The notes under the pieces were generated by a model. The model saw only the letters and a program-made list of their open reading frames with translations. It had not been told where the DNA came from and did not search any database. 64,000 nucleotides of DNA from Saccharomyces paradoxus (taxonomy: Eukaryota > Ascomycota > Saccharomycetes > Saccharomycetales > Saccharomycetaceae), in the NCBI RefSeq assembly GCF_002079055.1, contig NC_047501.1, forward strand, positions 434,001 through 498,000, written 5' to 3'. Shown here in pieces: positions 27,893-37,174 of the stretch; the stretch's first letter is position 1; each line of letters opens with the position of its first letter. The position numbers and the translations under genes were made by a program.

Positions 27893-28546
27893 ATGATGAG
27901 TAATGGACACGTTAAATTTGATGCGGATGAAGGTGCAGCCAGCGCAAGTGCTGTCACAGATAGACAAGATGATATGCTGGTAATATCAAAAAAGAACAAG
28001 GAAGCGCATCTAAGTAGTGATGAGGAAAGCGATGACGATGATGCTCCACAAGAAGAAGGACTCCACTCTGGAAAAACTGAGGCAGAATCACAGATTATTC
28101 AGAGGGAAGAAGCTATAAGGCTAGAACAGTCACAACTACGGTCCAAGAGAAGGAAGCAAAATGAATTATATTCCAAGCAGAAAAAATTAGTGAATGGAGC
28201 AGAGGCCACTGATGAGATAATTGCTGAGCTTCCTAAAGAGTTGCTAGAGAATATAGATCAGAAGGATGAAGGTAGTGTGCACAGTCCATCTTCAAGACAT
28301 GTAACCTTTGATGAATTGGATGAGTCAGACGAAGATGAAGATGAAGAGACATTGGCCAAAGTCATAAAGGCTAAAAAACGGAAAACACTAAAAAATCTAA
28401 GAAAAGACTCGGTGAAAAGGGGAAAATTTAAAATTCAACTATTATCCACCACACAAGATTCTAAAACATTGCCGCCAAAGAAAGAATCGTCCATCATACG
28501 TTCAAGAGATCGTTGGTTAAATAGAAAGACTTTGAATAAAGGGTAA
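27893..28546 (+). CDS. BUD21: Bud21/Utp16, U3 snoRNP component of the small-subunit processome
   Basis: This highly charged protein of 217 residues (216 from the second Met; 214 in S. cerevisiae) has acidic stretches (SSDEESDDDDAPQEE, DELDESDEDEDEE) and a basic C-terminal third, KAKKRKTLKNLRKDSVKRGK. It ends IIRSRDRWLNRKTLNKG. It belongs to the UTP16 family and acts in 18S rRNA maturation; bud-site selection defects gave the name. Two adjacent in-frame ATGs stand at 27893 and 27896; S. cerevisiae uses the counterpart of the second. The upstream RRPE/PAC pair supports the assignment. Confidence 0.95.
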   Translation: MMSNGHVKFDADEGAASASAVTDRQDDMLVISKKNKEAHLSSDEESDDDDAPQEEGLHSGKTEAESQIIQREEAIRLEQSQLRSKRRKQNELYSKQKKLVNGAEATDEIIAELPKELLENIDQKDEGSVHSPSSRHVTFDELDESDEDEDEETLAKVIKAKKRKTLKNLRKDSVKRGKFKIQLLSTTQDSKTLPPKKESSIIRSRDRWLNRKTLNKG

Positions 28547-28650
28547 TATATAGCATACAACATAATAAATAATAGTACAACCACAACATAAATCATAATG
28601 TTCATCTATCTATAATGAAACAAAGAGAATATATACCAACGTTTAGTAGT

Positions 28651-29592
28651 CTACTCTTCAGAAATGCAGTACGATATCACCAATGGTATGCAAACACCTG
28701 TTAAAACATAAATGGATTCATCATGGGGTAAAACGACTTCCTGTTCCACGCTCAGATCATGATCGTGGGAACCTCCACCAACAAATGCTGTGAAAGACGC
28801 ATATAGTAAACTACCACCACTCATAAGCAAAAGATTTCCACTAATCCAATCCATCGTAGGTGAATGGCTCAAATTTAAAAGTGATAGCACTATGTATCCG
28901 ATCGGAGTCGATGACGCAAACAAGAAAACGTTGCACACTACCTCCCATTTCAATAGGTTTTGTCTCGATACCATCAAACTAGTGAGAGAAAGAACCGCAG
29001 GGATCTTATGAATAACTATAGCAATTAACACCACTATAAGCAGTGAATCATTATTCGTTGTCGTACCTAGTGCAATCCCATCGGATAATCCATGAATGAA
29101 TAACGCAAATACAACGTTGTTTTGTATTAGGTTCATCCATATTTGTCTTGGATGGTTTATTATATCTTTCCAGTTTTGGAATTTGACAGCATCGTGCGTA
29201 TACACCGTTTGCTTTCCAGAAATCCATAGTGTAACCAACCTATCGAGAACATAAACGCCTATAAACCCAATAAGTAAATTCACACCAACGTTTCCATTGT
29301 GTTCAACACACGCTTTGATGCCTTCCGGTATTACTAACATGAACGATGTACCTAACAACATTCCTATACCGAATTGTGATAAAACGGCAATTTTGACACG
29401 GTAACTGGTAACCTCATCGTCAATCGTTTGGGTATCGATATTCGTAGTAAGATCAGAAACTGAATCACCACCTTCTTGGTCAGCGATAATGGACCTTTTT
29501 TGTTTATCAATATAATACAATGGGATCAGCCCTATGAGAAAGGTTGCAATCAAAAGAAAACTCGCCAATAGTACTACCCCCCAAAATTTCAT
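28651..29592 (-). CDS. ATX2: Atx2, Golgi manganese transporter of the ZIP family
   Basis: The protein has 313 residues, as in S. cerevisiae, with about eight hydrophobic segments. The first is a signal-anchor-like helix at the N-terminus. The ZIP metal-path signatures are seen as [15 protein letters not shown] in helix 4 and [15 protein letters not shown] in helix 5, both carrying the conserved His residues. A short His/Asp stretch, [13 protein letters not shown], lies between late helices. Atx2 keeps manganese homeostasis in the Golgi and suppresses loss of superoxide dismutase when overexpressed. It is convergent with BUD21 and divergent from DIA2 across 178 bp. Confidence 0.96.
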   Translation of the reverse strand: MKFWGVVLLASFLLIATFLIGLIPLYYIDKQKRSIIADQEGGDSVSDLTTNIDTQTIDDEVTSYRVKIAVLSQFGIGMLLGTSFMLVIPEGIKACVEHNGNVGVNLLIGFIGVYVLDRLVTLWISGKQTVYTHDAVKFQNWKDIINHPRQIWMNLIQNNVVFALFIHGLSDGIALGTTTNNDSLLIVVLIAIVIHKIPAVLSLTSLMVSRQNLLKWEVVCNVFLFASSTPIGYIVLSLLNLSHSPTMDWISGNLLLMSGGSLLYASFTAFVGGGSHDHDLSVEQEVVLPHDESIYVLTGVCIPLVISYCISEE

Positions 29593-29770
29593 TATTGTCG
29601 TTCTTGTAACAAATCAGCTTTAATCCGCACTTGTTTAAAGAGGGTTCGTCCAGCTGAACTATTTGTCGTTATTTTTCTACAGTTATTTCTCGAAAAACAT
29701 TATAAATAGACATGCAAAATGGTCAGCCTTGTCGTATAAATTTATTACCAAAAACAAAAAATACACCCCG

Positions 29771-31972
29771 ATGTCTTCCCCAGGGGATGCAGGCGTGGCT
29801 ATAGATTCCACCGTTCTGAAAGCAATTGAATTAGGAACGAGACTTTTTAAATCTGGAGAATATTTGCAAGCGAAAAGAATATTCACGAATGCTTTAAGAG
29901 TATGTGATTCTTACTCTCAGGAGCAAATTGTGCGCATCAGAAACGCGTATCAATTAGATACTGCGAGACCGGATAAGAAACAATTATATCATCCTAGATA
30001 TTTAAAGATATTGGACAACATCTGTGCGTGCTACGAAAAATTGAATGATTTGAAATCCTGCTTAAGCGTATCACAAAGGTTACTTAAGTTAGGACCAGGT
30101 AATATCAAATGCTATATACGATGTACAAGAACATTGATAAAATTAAAAGACTGGAAGGGGGCCTATAAAACATGTTCTCGTGGACTGCAATTATGCGATA
30201 ACGATAGTCCTCATTTAAGACAACAAAAACAATTCATTAAAGACAACATGGTGCAAAAACAGGATGACAAGAGAAAGTATATAGATCCATTAGAAGAGAC
30301 AAAAGCAGTAAAGAGGAAAAAAACCAGTAATGTTACACAATTGCGACAACCAAAGAAGAAGATAAAAGATACCAGCGGGAAAACTGATTTAGTTGGCAAT
30401 TTACCGATAGAGGTGCTACCTATCATACTCCAAAGATTTACCAGTAGAGAACTCGTTATGCTGTCGTTAGTTTGTAACAAATGGAGAGACAAAATTTTAT
30501 ATCATTTAGACTGTTTCCAAGAATTTAATTTGACAGCAATCACTTTTAAAAATTTTGTAAAATTCATGGATTTTTTACAGCAGAATTTCACCAGGACATA
30601 CAGAAAATACAATCTTTCACAACTGAAAATTACTTCCAGAATTACTTCCGAAGAGTTGCGAATAGCTCAACTGTTATTTAGTAAAATGCCAAAGTGTATA
30701 AACTTCGAACGGCTCATACTTTCAATGCCAACGCTAACTACAGCACAATTCATCAAGTTGATGGTTAGAGAAAGCGCAGGCTTTTTTTTAGAATTGCTGG
30801 AATTATCTCTCATGATAACTTATAGGCCTGATAAACAACATGAATGGGAGATACTCCAGAATTGTCCTCTGTTGAAAAAAATAGAATTAATTTTTGTGAA
30901 TTCATTGGTATCCATCTCCAACAGAAATAATAGCATTGGAAGCGATAGCAGTTTCAATATGATGACCGGTGATGCCAATATGCAGACGTCCGCTGAAGAT
31001 CAAGATGAACAAGGGATCATACAAGAAAAAGTTATTTATAATGAGCTAGAAAAGATAACGTTGATATGTGACAAGAAGAAAATTAAGAATTTCCCACTTT
31101 GCCGTGCTCTATCAAGAGGCCAGTTTCCTTTATTGCAGAAACTGACAGTAACCGGTGTAACATTTCCCATGAATAATCAAGGCATAATAAACTTTGAATG
31201 GTTATTGAACTTCCCAAACCTAAAAGAACTATGGATAGAAGATAACGATAACTGTGAACTTAGCAGGTTTCTGCAATTGTTGAAACGTTCAAATGTCTGG
31301 AGAAACTTGAAGAAGTTGACCTTTAGAGAGAACAAACTATATCCAATTATTGATTTAGATGAAGATTTACCCGCTGCTAATAACGATGAGATGCCATCCG
31401 TTCTATTCTACAGGGAGAATCTCCAAAACCTGGAAATGTTGGATCTAATGGGGACGTCAATGAGTGGTTCTGCGTTGAGTAGATTATGCGAACAGAAGTA
31501 TCTGGATGGTGAGAAGTTAAGAAGTTTAAACATTGGGAACTGTCCCAACATCCAATTCCCAAATAATCATGTCCACACAGCAAGGATGGTATTGGATGTG
31601 AATTCAGTTTTAAAGAGACTCTCCAAATTAGAAGAGATTAATTTATCACACCTTAGCTCCTTGAATGATAGTACGATGAAGTCATTCATTATCAATGTAC
31701 CATTTTTGGAAAATTTGAAAAGGCTTGATATTTCGCACAATTTTGAAATCACAGGAATATCAATATACGAATTTTTAAAAAAATTTCAGTTGGATCACGA
31801 CAACGACACAGGAGGTCAGCCACTGACATATTTAAATATCGACGGCTGTTCTCAAGTGTCCCATATCACAGTTAATATGATCCGAGCCCAGAACTTGGTT
31901 ACTCGAGTGGATTGTGTTTATGAAAGGGACGTATGGAAACAATTTGGAATTAATTCATATTCGTACTCATAG
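29771..31972 (+). CDS. DIA2: Dia2, TPR/F-box/LRR subunit of an SCF ubiquitin ligase
   Basis: This 733-residue protein (732 in S. cerevisiae) has N-terminal TPR repeats at about residues 10-130 (GTRLFKSGEYLQAKRIFTNAL and following). A basic nuclear-localisation stretch (VKRKKTS, KKKIK) comes next, then an F-box at about 205-245 (LVGNLPIEVLPIILQRFTSR). Leucine-rich repeats run to the C-terminus. SCF-Dia2 travels with the replisome through its TPRs and ubiquitylates Mcm7 to unload the CMG helicase. The ATG at 29771 matches the S. cerevisiae start MSSPG; the frame is open 36 codons upstream but only from a non-ATG codon. Confidence 0.97.
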   Translation: MSSPGDAGVAIDSTVLKAIELGTRLFKSGEYLQAKRIFTNALRVCDSYSQEQIVRIRNAYQLDTARPDKKQLYHPRYLKILDNICACYEKLNDLKSCLSVSQRLLKLGPGNIKCYIRCTRTLIKLKDWKGAYKTCSRGLQLCDNDSPHLRQQKQFIKDNMVQKQDDKRKYIDPLEETKAVKRKKTSNVTQLRQPKKKIKDTSGKTDLVGNLPIEVLPIILQRFTSRELVMLSLVCNKWRDKILYHLDCFQEFNLTAITFKNFVKFMDFLQQNFTRTYRKYNLSQLKITSRITSEELRIAQLLFSKMPKCINFERLILSMPTLTTAQFIKLMVRESAGFFLELLELSLMITYRPDKQHEWEILQNCPLLKKIELIFVNSLVSISNRNNSIGSDSSFNMMTGDANMQTSAEDQDEQGIIQEKVIYNELEKITLICDKKKIKNFPLCRALSRGQFPLLQKLTVTGVTFPMNNQGIINFEWLLNFPNLKELWIEDNDNCELSRFLQLLKRSNVWRNLKKLTFRENKLYPIIDLDEDLPAANNDEMPSVLFYRENLQNLEMLDLMGTSMSGSALSRLCEQKYLDGEKLRSLNIGNCPNIQFPNNHVHTARMVLDVNSVLKRLSKLEEINLSHLSSLNDSTMKSFIINVPFLENLKRLDISHNFEITGISIYEFLKKFQLDHDNDTGGQPLTYLNIDGCSQVSHITVNMIRAQNLVTRVDCVYERDVWKQFGINSYSYS

Positions 31973-32116
31973 ATTAGTGACTCACTGATGATAATACAGT
32001 ATCCTTCGAAAATTACTTAGAATATTTAATACAATGAAATGCTATGTGCCTTTGGAGTTGATGGAAATGAGAATATAGAAAGCTTTTTATAAAAATATAT
32101 ATATTGTTGTCCAGTT

Positions 32117-34357
32117 TTAGTTTTGGAAAATGTCTGAATTGTTCATGAAATTATCGTTTGTGGCTGCCGACATAGCCTCCATGGGGAACTTACTTGGATT
32201 GAATAAAGTGTTATCAAATGAACCGTTTTCAATGGCTGGTATAGGGAAATCTTCTGAGTTTGTTTGAACATCATAAGAGGAAATTGTTCCAGATTTTTTT
32301 CTATTTCTCCTCATCTCTGTCGACATATTTTGATTATAATAAGAAGATCTTTTCTTGAATGGAGGGCGTGATGGTATCTTCAATGGAGATTTCTTTAATC
32401 GTAAATTAGACGCGCCAATGGCGAACGACAAAGAATTTGCCTTTTGCCTTGTACCCTGTATCGATGAGGACTTTGAACGTTGTGGCGATATGGAAGGAGA
32501 CGGAGAAGGTGACAAAAACTCCACTTTTCTCTTGTTGAAGGCAGAAGATGGGGAAGGTAGTGTCTGAAGAGGAAATCTCACCGCTGTTTTATTGGGGGAC
32601 TTGATGATTGATAACGAATTGGAGGAGGATTCTTCCAAGTCAACTCCCGGCAAGTCAGCATCCATTATGGACAAAGACTTGATTTGCTCACTGAATCGAG
32701 GCTGATAAAATTGTAAAGGGTTTTTTATTGAGGAAGAGATGATAATTTTCTCCTTTAGAAAAGTGATGGCCTTATCCAGAGCGAATTCTTGGCCACAGTT
32801 ATTTTGAATCATGGATAATTTCGGCCAAGTAGCTCTTGCGCCTAAAGTAGTTTGGTGCAACAAGAAAAGTTGGGATGGGTTCTTTAATACTTCGTGGAAT
32901 TGGCCAACCATCGATAGATCGGGTAAGATAGTGACATTACCGGAATATTGTTGTAAGAAAAGGTGTTTCAATTTCGTCATTAAATATGGATGGAACTCAA
33001 ACTCCTTTAAAATGTCTAAGAAATGAATAGTTTCGTTGGAAAAAAATTTGAAAATCTTTGTTACTTGGTTTCTGAAACGAGCGGTAATTTCCTTTTCAAT
33101 TTCACCTCCAACACAAGTGTTTGAAAATTTCAAAAGCGGGAACACATGTATATTCACCTGGCATGCGATAATGTGGTCGACATTGAACATTTCTGAAAGA
33201 CGAGAAATGGGCATGTCATTATCTACAGATCCATCCATGAATTTCATGTTCGATAGATGTAAATTGGTTGCCCCCCATTCTTTAATTTTACCTGTGTGAG
33301 GGTCTTTCTCGAATAATGGTGTGGAGGGGAAAACTCCAGGCAGCGAGCAAGATGCGCATACAGCGGACCAGATGAGAACGTTTGGAGCAGTAAGGTTGTT
33401 TAGTAGTTTTGGTTGTTCGTATATGGATGCAGGAGAGACTGTGACATTCAAGATTTTGCCCGTCTTATTGTAGGCTTCCCTAAAGGTCAAGTTTCCCAAA
33501 AACGAAAGCATCGTGTTAATTAAAGGTTGGTTATTGAACCAGGTACCATTTTGGCAGAATCTCGATATCTTGATTAGTAAGTTTTCGTTGGGGGATTTGG
33601 AATTGTCATCGTTGAAGATATTAAATTCCATATTAAGTATATTGGTCAACAAGGAGGGAATTTCCTGAGTCGTGTGGACACAAAATATGCTGGCGACGAT
33701 GGCGCCAGCACTGCTACCGCTAATAACTCTAGGCATTAGGTCTGATTCAAAAAGGGCGGCAAGAACACCGATATGGAAAAGCCCGAAGGTGCTGCCGCCA
33801 CTAAGCACGAGAGCCGTGCGGCCTATGTTTCTTCTTGTTTGTTGCAAGATACCCAGGAGATAGTGGTCATTCATATATGACTGATGGATGAGTGCGGTGA
33901 GTACCGCTTGAGACTCTTCTAGATAGTCGTGTATAATTTGTTTCGTGCCAGTATGCGAGTGCCTGTAAAGATTAACGTTATTCATGTTGCCAAGATTACG
34001 GACCCACTTAGTTCTAATAAGATAGAGCAGGCGGTGATAATCATGAGTGTTTCTCAAATGGCGCATGCGGAGGGTCAAGTCTTGCAGCAGCTTATAGTTA
34101 TACAACGAGGATTCGTTGATTGTTTTCCACTCAGAAAGGCCCGTCAGGTCATCTAATCGCAACGCTATGTCATTCCATTGATCGTAAGAGATAGCGTGTT
34201 TTTTCTGGGAGGACAGGTCAGATATGAGCAGCTGTTTACGGGATAGAGTCTTGTGGTATAGCCATTTGAAGAACGACGATGAGTCTGTGGCAGGAGTATT
34301 AGAAAGTTCGTAGTATTTGGATAGAAGAAATTCAGTTACTGGCAATGTATTAGACAT
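32117..34357 (-). CDS. TGL5: Tgl5, patatin-family triacylglycerol lipase of lipid droplets
   Basis: This 746-residue protein (749 in S. cerevisiae) has a patatin domain at about residues 180-385. It contains the glycine-rich oxyanion loop VLSGGSTFGLFHIG, the nucleophile motif GSSAG at 214-218 (Ser216) and the acid motif FMDGSVDND. The C-terminal 150 residues are a Ser/Pro-rich tail with many SP motifs. Tgl5 hydrolyses triacylglycerol at lipid droplets and also acts as a lysophosphatidic acid acyltransferase. TGL4 is the duplicate. Nearly all differences from S. cerevisiae lie in the tail. It is divergent from WHI5 across 342 bp and convergent with DIA2. Confidence 0.97.
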   Translation of the reverse strand: MSNTLPVTEFLLSKYYELSNTPATDSSSFFKWLYHKTLSRKQLLISDLSSQKKHAISYDQWNDIALRLDDLTGLSEWKTINESSLYNYKLLQDLTLRMRHLRNTHDYHRLLYLIRTKWVRNLGNMNNVNLYRHSHTGTKQIIHDYLEESQAVLTALIHQSYMNDHYLLGILQQTRRNIGRTALVLSGGSTFGLFHIGVLAALFESDLMPRVISGSSAGAIVASIFCVHTTQEIPSLLTNILNMEFNIFNDDNSKSPNENLLIKISRFCQNGTWFNNQPLINTMLSFLGNLTFREAYNKTGKILNVTVSPASIYEQPKLLNNLTAPNVLIWSAVCASCSLPGVFPSTPLFEKDPHTGKIKEWGATNLHLSNMKFMDGSVDNDMPISRLSEMFNVDHIIACQVNIHVFPLLKFSNTCVGGEIEKEITARFRNQVTKIFKFFSNETIHFLDILKEFEFHPYLMTKLKHLFLQQYSGNVTILPDLSMVGQFHEVLKNPSQLFLLHQTTLGARATWPKLSMIQNNCGQEFALDKAITFLKEKIIISSSIKNPLQFYQPRFSEQIKSLSIMDADLPGVDLEESSSNSLSIIKSPNKTAVRFPLQTLPSPSSAFNKRKVEFLSPSPSPSISPQRSKSSSIQGTRQKANSLSFAIGASNLRLKKSPLKIPSRPPFKKRSSYYNQNMSTEMRRNRKKSGTISSYDVQTNSEDFPIPAIENGSFDNTLFNPSKFPMEAMSAATNDNFMNNSDIFQN

Positions 34358-34699
34358 AGCAACGAAACAGGACTGTCTTCTTTGTGCTGTTTGTGATGTC
34401 TTTGGTCTCCTATTGTTTTCGAATTTTATATTTTTTTTTTATTTTCCTTTTTTTTTTTTTGGTTTTACATAATTCCTCGCGCATGCTTAATGATATTTCT
34501 TGATTTACTAATTGTTTCATGACTTCTGTCTGGTGCTAAAGGGAAGGGGGAAAAAGGAAGCGAAAACTTCAAGAGCAGAACGAAAAAAAAAACAAAACAA
34601 AACAAAACAAAACAAAGGCAAAGTAAGGCAAAGAACCTAATGAAAGAAAGTACAAACACACATAACTAGTAACAAAAAATTATCAGAACATTGAAGGAT
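34358..34699. promoter_or_regulatory. TGL5-WHI5 divergent promoter
   Basis: This 342-bp intergenic region has long T tracts near 34430-34460 and an A-rich strand toward WHI5, including an ACAAA pentamer array. I see no perfect SCB or MCB box. Confidence 0.55.
34591..34616 (+). repeat. (ACAAA)n pentanucleotide microsatellite in the WHI5 leader
   Basis: Five consecutive ACAAA-type units follow an A10 run, about 85-110 bp before the WHI5 start, probably within the promoter or 5' leader. Such arrays are often length-variable between strains. Confidence 0.85.
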
Positions 34700-35581
34700 A
34701 TGAGTTTGAGAACGCCGAAGAGAAGCAGGACCAATGAAGAACAAGAACACGAACAAGAGCGGGTACAGAATCAGGATACACACATAAACAATCAGCACCA
34801 GCAGCGACCTGAACCAACCACCCTATTGAGTACGCCAGTACGTATTAAAAATGGCTTTGGCACACCGTCGCCGCCGTCTCCACCAGGCATAACAAAAAGC
34901 ATCACCAAATCGAGAAGAAGGCCGTCGACAACGAGTCTTCAAGGTATATTCATGTCGCCCGTCAATAAGCGTCGTGTCGGTCCAACCGCTCATCAACGTG
35001 CACTTGACCATAACGATCACGGACACGAAAGTGACAGTGAGGACGACGAAAACGAAGAAGAAAATGAAAATCGCAATAAGTACGACGGACACGTTGGTAT
35101 GCCCTTGTTGCCACCGACAACTCCCAAGTCAAGACGGTCGGAGGTGTTTCTGTCGCCGTCGCCGCGCCTGAGGTCACCTCCGACGGCTGCGCGTCGGTCT
35201 GCGGGTGAGCGGCCCATCCGCGAAATATCACATACTTTGCGTACCAGGCTTAATTACGCGCTAGTCAAGCTGCAAAATGGGTGGACGAATAAGACACTTC
35301 CCGAACTGGAGACGGAACTTGCTCCAGCAGTGCAGACGTCGCCACGCCGCTATCATAACAGATTCCCGGATAGCGCAGACGCGGGTACTTCTGCACATAC
35401 AGCGTTTCTTCAAGCGCTGGGAGGCCATCCACCACGGGAGGAGGCTACGGCGGTCGAAACACTGATGCTACTGTCGTCACCCACCAAGAAACAGCAGCAC
35501 CGACCCGTGGTGTCAGCATCCGCTGGAGAGCCCACGGACGACACGGAGCCCGAGTCGGACACCGAGGTGGAGACGTCGTAA
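34700..35581 (+). CDS. WHI5: Whi5, G1/S transcriptional repressor of SBF/MBF
   Basis: This 293-residue disordered protein (295 in S. cerevisiae) is rich in CDK consensus sites: RTPKR at the N-terminus, TPSPPSPP, MSPVNKRR, TTPKSRR, LSPSPRL and others. The conserved GTB motif at about residues 185-208, RLNYALVKLQNGWTNKTLPE, is the segment that binds Swi6/SBF. An acidic C-terminus ends the protein. Whi5 is the functional analogue of Rb: its dilution with growth and phosphorylation by Cln-Cdk release SBF at Start. The duplicate is SRL3. The start is the ATG at 34700 (MSLRTPKRSR). LPX1 follows 151 bp downstream on the same strand. Confidence 0.97.
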   Translation: MSLRTPKRSRTNEEQEHEQERVQNQDTHINNQHQQRPEPTTLLSTPVRIKNGFGTPSPPSPPGITKSITKSRRRPSTTSLQGIFMSPVNKRRVGPTAHQRALDHNDHGHESDSEDDENEEENENRNKYDGHVGMPLLPPTTPKSRRSEVFLSPSPRLRSPPTAARRSAGERPIREISHTLRTRLNYALVKLQNGWTNKTLPELETELAPAVQTSPRRYHNRFPDSADAGTSAHTAFLQALGGHPPREEATAVETLMLLSSPTKKQQHRPVVSASAGEPTDDTEPESDTEVETS

Positions 35582-35599
35582 TGTAATGGTATAAATTTT

Positions 35600-35642
35600 C
35601 TCCGCAATCTCGGAGTTAGTGCAGCCGTGTCCGCGGCTGCAC
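35600..35642. promoter_or_regulatory. Two CCG-N6-CGG inverted repeats between WHI5 and LPX1
   Basis: CTCCG-CAATCT-CGGAG (35600-35615) and GTGCAGCCG-TGTCCG-CGGCTGCAC (35619-35642, perfect 9-bp arms) stand 3 bp apart. Both contain CCG-N6-CGG. The second also contains TCCGCGGC, one base from the pleiotropic drug response element TCCGCGGA. They lie 18-60 bp after the WHI5 stop and 90-133 bp before the LPX1 ATG. They may be zinc-cluster (Zn2Cys6) factor sites for LPX1, or hairpins in the WHI5 3' UTR. Confidence 0.5.
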
Positions 35643-35732
35643 CCTTTAACATATATAAGTGCGTAGTACGCGCATCAAAAAGGCCCAGCAGTGCATACCC
35701 TTCCTACCTACCGATCAACCTCCGCGGCTAAA

Positions 35733-36887
35733 ATGAAGCACAACACGTTCAACAAAGAAACGAAAACTTGCAGCGCTAGCTGGCCCCGCGCATCACAGTC
35801 AACGTTGTGCGCGACGGATCGTCTCGAGCTTGTATATGACGTGTACACTAACGCAGAGCGGCAACGTCGCTCTCGCACCGCCACTAGCCTTAACCTCGTG
35901 TTCCTGCACGGCAGCGGCATGAGTAAGGTCGTATGGGAGTACTATTTGCCGCGACTGGTAGCCGCGGATGCGGAGAGTGATTATGTCATTGACAAGGTTG
36001 TGCTGATCGACCAGGTCAACCATGGTGAGTCCGGAGTGCGCAACCGCGGCAAACTCGGCACCAATTTCAATTGGATCGACGGGGCTCGCGACGTGCTCAA
36101 GATTGTCACCTGCGAGTTCGGCGGTAATGACAGCCGCCCAGCGCTAAACGTAGCCATCGGCCATTCTATGGGCGGGTTCCAGGCTCTTGCGTGTGACGTG
36201 CTTCAGCCCAATCTATTTCATCTGCTCATCTTGATCGAGCCTGTAGTTATCACACGGAAAGCCTCCAGCACCGGAAGGTCAGGAGTACCGCCCGATGCTC
36301 CCCAGATTCCGGAAAACCTTTATAACTCTCTACGTTTAAAGACATGCGACCATTTTGCTAACGAGTCCGAATATGTAAAATACATGAGGAACGGTTCTTT
36401 TTTCACGAATGCGCACGGCCAAATCCTGCAAAACATCATCGATTTCGAAAGAATAAAGGGGTTCGATGATGATGGATCTATTCGCACGAAGATGGAGCAG
36501 GCGCAGAATCTCCTCTGCTACATGAACATGCAGACTTTTGCGTCCTTCTTAATCAGCAACGTGAAATTTGTGAAGAAACGGACTATCCACATCGTGGGGT
36601 CACACTCTAATTGGTGCCCCCCAGAAAATCAGCTGTTTTTGCAAAAAACGCTGCAGAACTACCATCTCGACGTCATTTCGGGTGGCTCCCATCTGGTCAA
36701 CATCGAGGCGCCGGGCCTTGTCGTTGAAAGGATTAATCACCACATCCACGAGTTTGTTCTTACCTCCCCGCTGCAGTCCTCACACATTCCGCAGTTGACG
36801 CTCGAGGAAAGGATGGTTAAATTTAGCCGGGCTTTCGATTCTTTCAAGAATGACGCTTTGGTTGAAACGAGTAAACCAAAACTGTAA
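35733..36887 (+). CDS. LPX1: Lpx1, peroxisomal matrix lipase (alpha/beta hydrolase)
   Basis: This 384-residue protein (387 in S. cerevisiae) has an alpha/beta-hydrolase fold. The oxyanion HGSG motif is in NLVFLHGSGMSKVVWEYY at about 54-71, and the nucleophile elbow GHSMG is at 143-147 (Ser145). The catalytic His is in SGGSHLVNIEAPG near the C-terminus. S. cerevisiae Lpx1 is a peroxisomal triacylglycerol lipase imported through Pex5 by an unusual C-terminal tripeptide QKL; here the protein ends PKL. The start is the ATG at 35733 (MKHNTFNKETKTC), aligned with the S. cerevisiae N-terminus. The codons are notably GC-richer than in neighbouring genes. Confidence 0.95.
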   Translation: MKHNTFNKETKTCSASWPRASQSTLCATDRLELVYDVYTNAERQRRSRTATSLNLVFLHGSGMSKVVWEYYLPRLVAADAESDYVIDKVVLIDQVNHGESGVRNRGKLGTNFNWIDGARDVLKIVTCEFGGNDSRPALNVAIGHSMGGFQALACDVLQPNLFHLLILIEPVVITRKASSTGRSGVPPDAPQIPENLYNSLRLKTCDHFANESEYVKYMRNGSFFTNAHGQILQNIIDFERIKGFDDDGSIRTKMEQAQNLLCYMNMQTFASFLISNVKFVKKRTIHIVGSHSNWCPPENQLFLQKTLQNYHLDVISGGSHLVNIEAPGLVVERINHHIHEFVLTSPLQSSHIPQLTLEERMVKFSRAFDSFKNDALVETSKPKL

Positions 36888-37174
36888 CTCCTTGTGTACA
36901 ATGTTTACATATATAATTCAATAATAATTAACTGACGCAATGCTATTGCTGGCGTGGTCTCTTTTTTTTTTTTTTTTCATTTTTCGCGCACGCGCGATGC
37001 AACAATATCGCCGAGGACGAATGTGTGTACTCGTCTTTCCACCAAGTAGGTAGTATTTCATGTAGCCAGAAGAAAAAACATAAAGGAACTTCTACCAAGA
37101 TGAGAAACCATACCAGGGACACGCTCTTCGAATACTGCACCACACGCGTCCGCATCAAACTCTTCCTCACAAAC

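Noticed and set aside
37025-37174. 50-codon N-terminal extension of OST3
   Set aside because: Starting at the internal ATG gives a textbook signal peptide at the very N-terminus, as required for an ER luminal domain; the extension would bury it.
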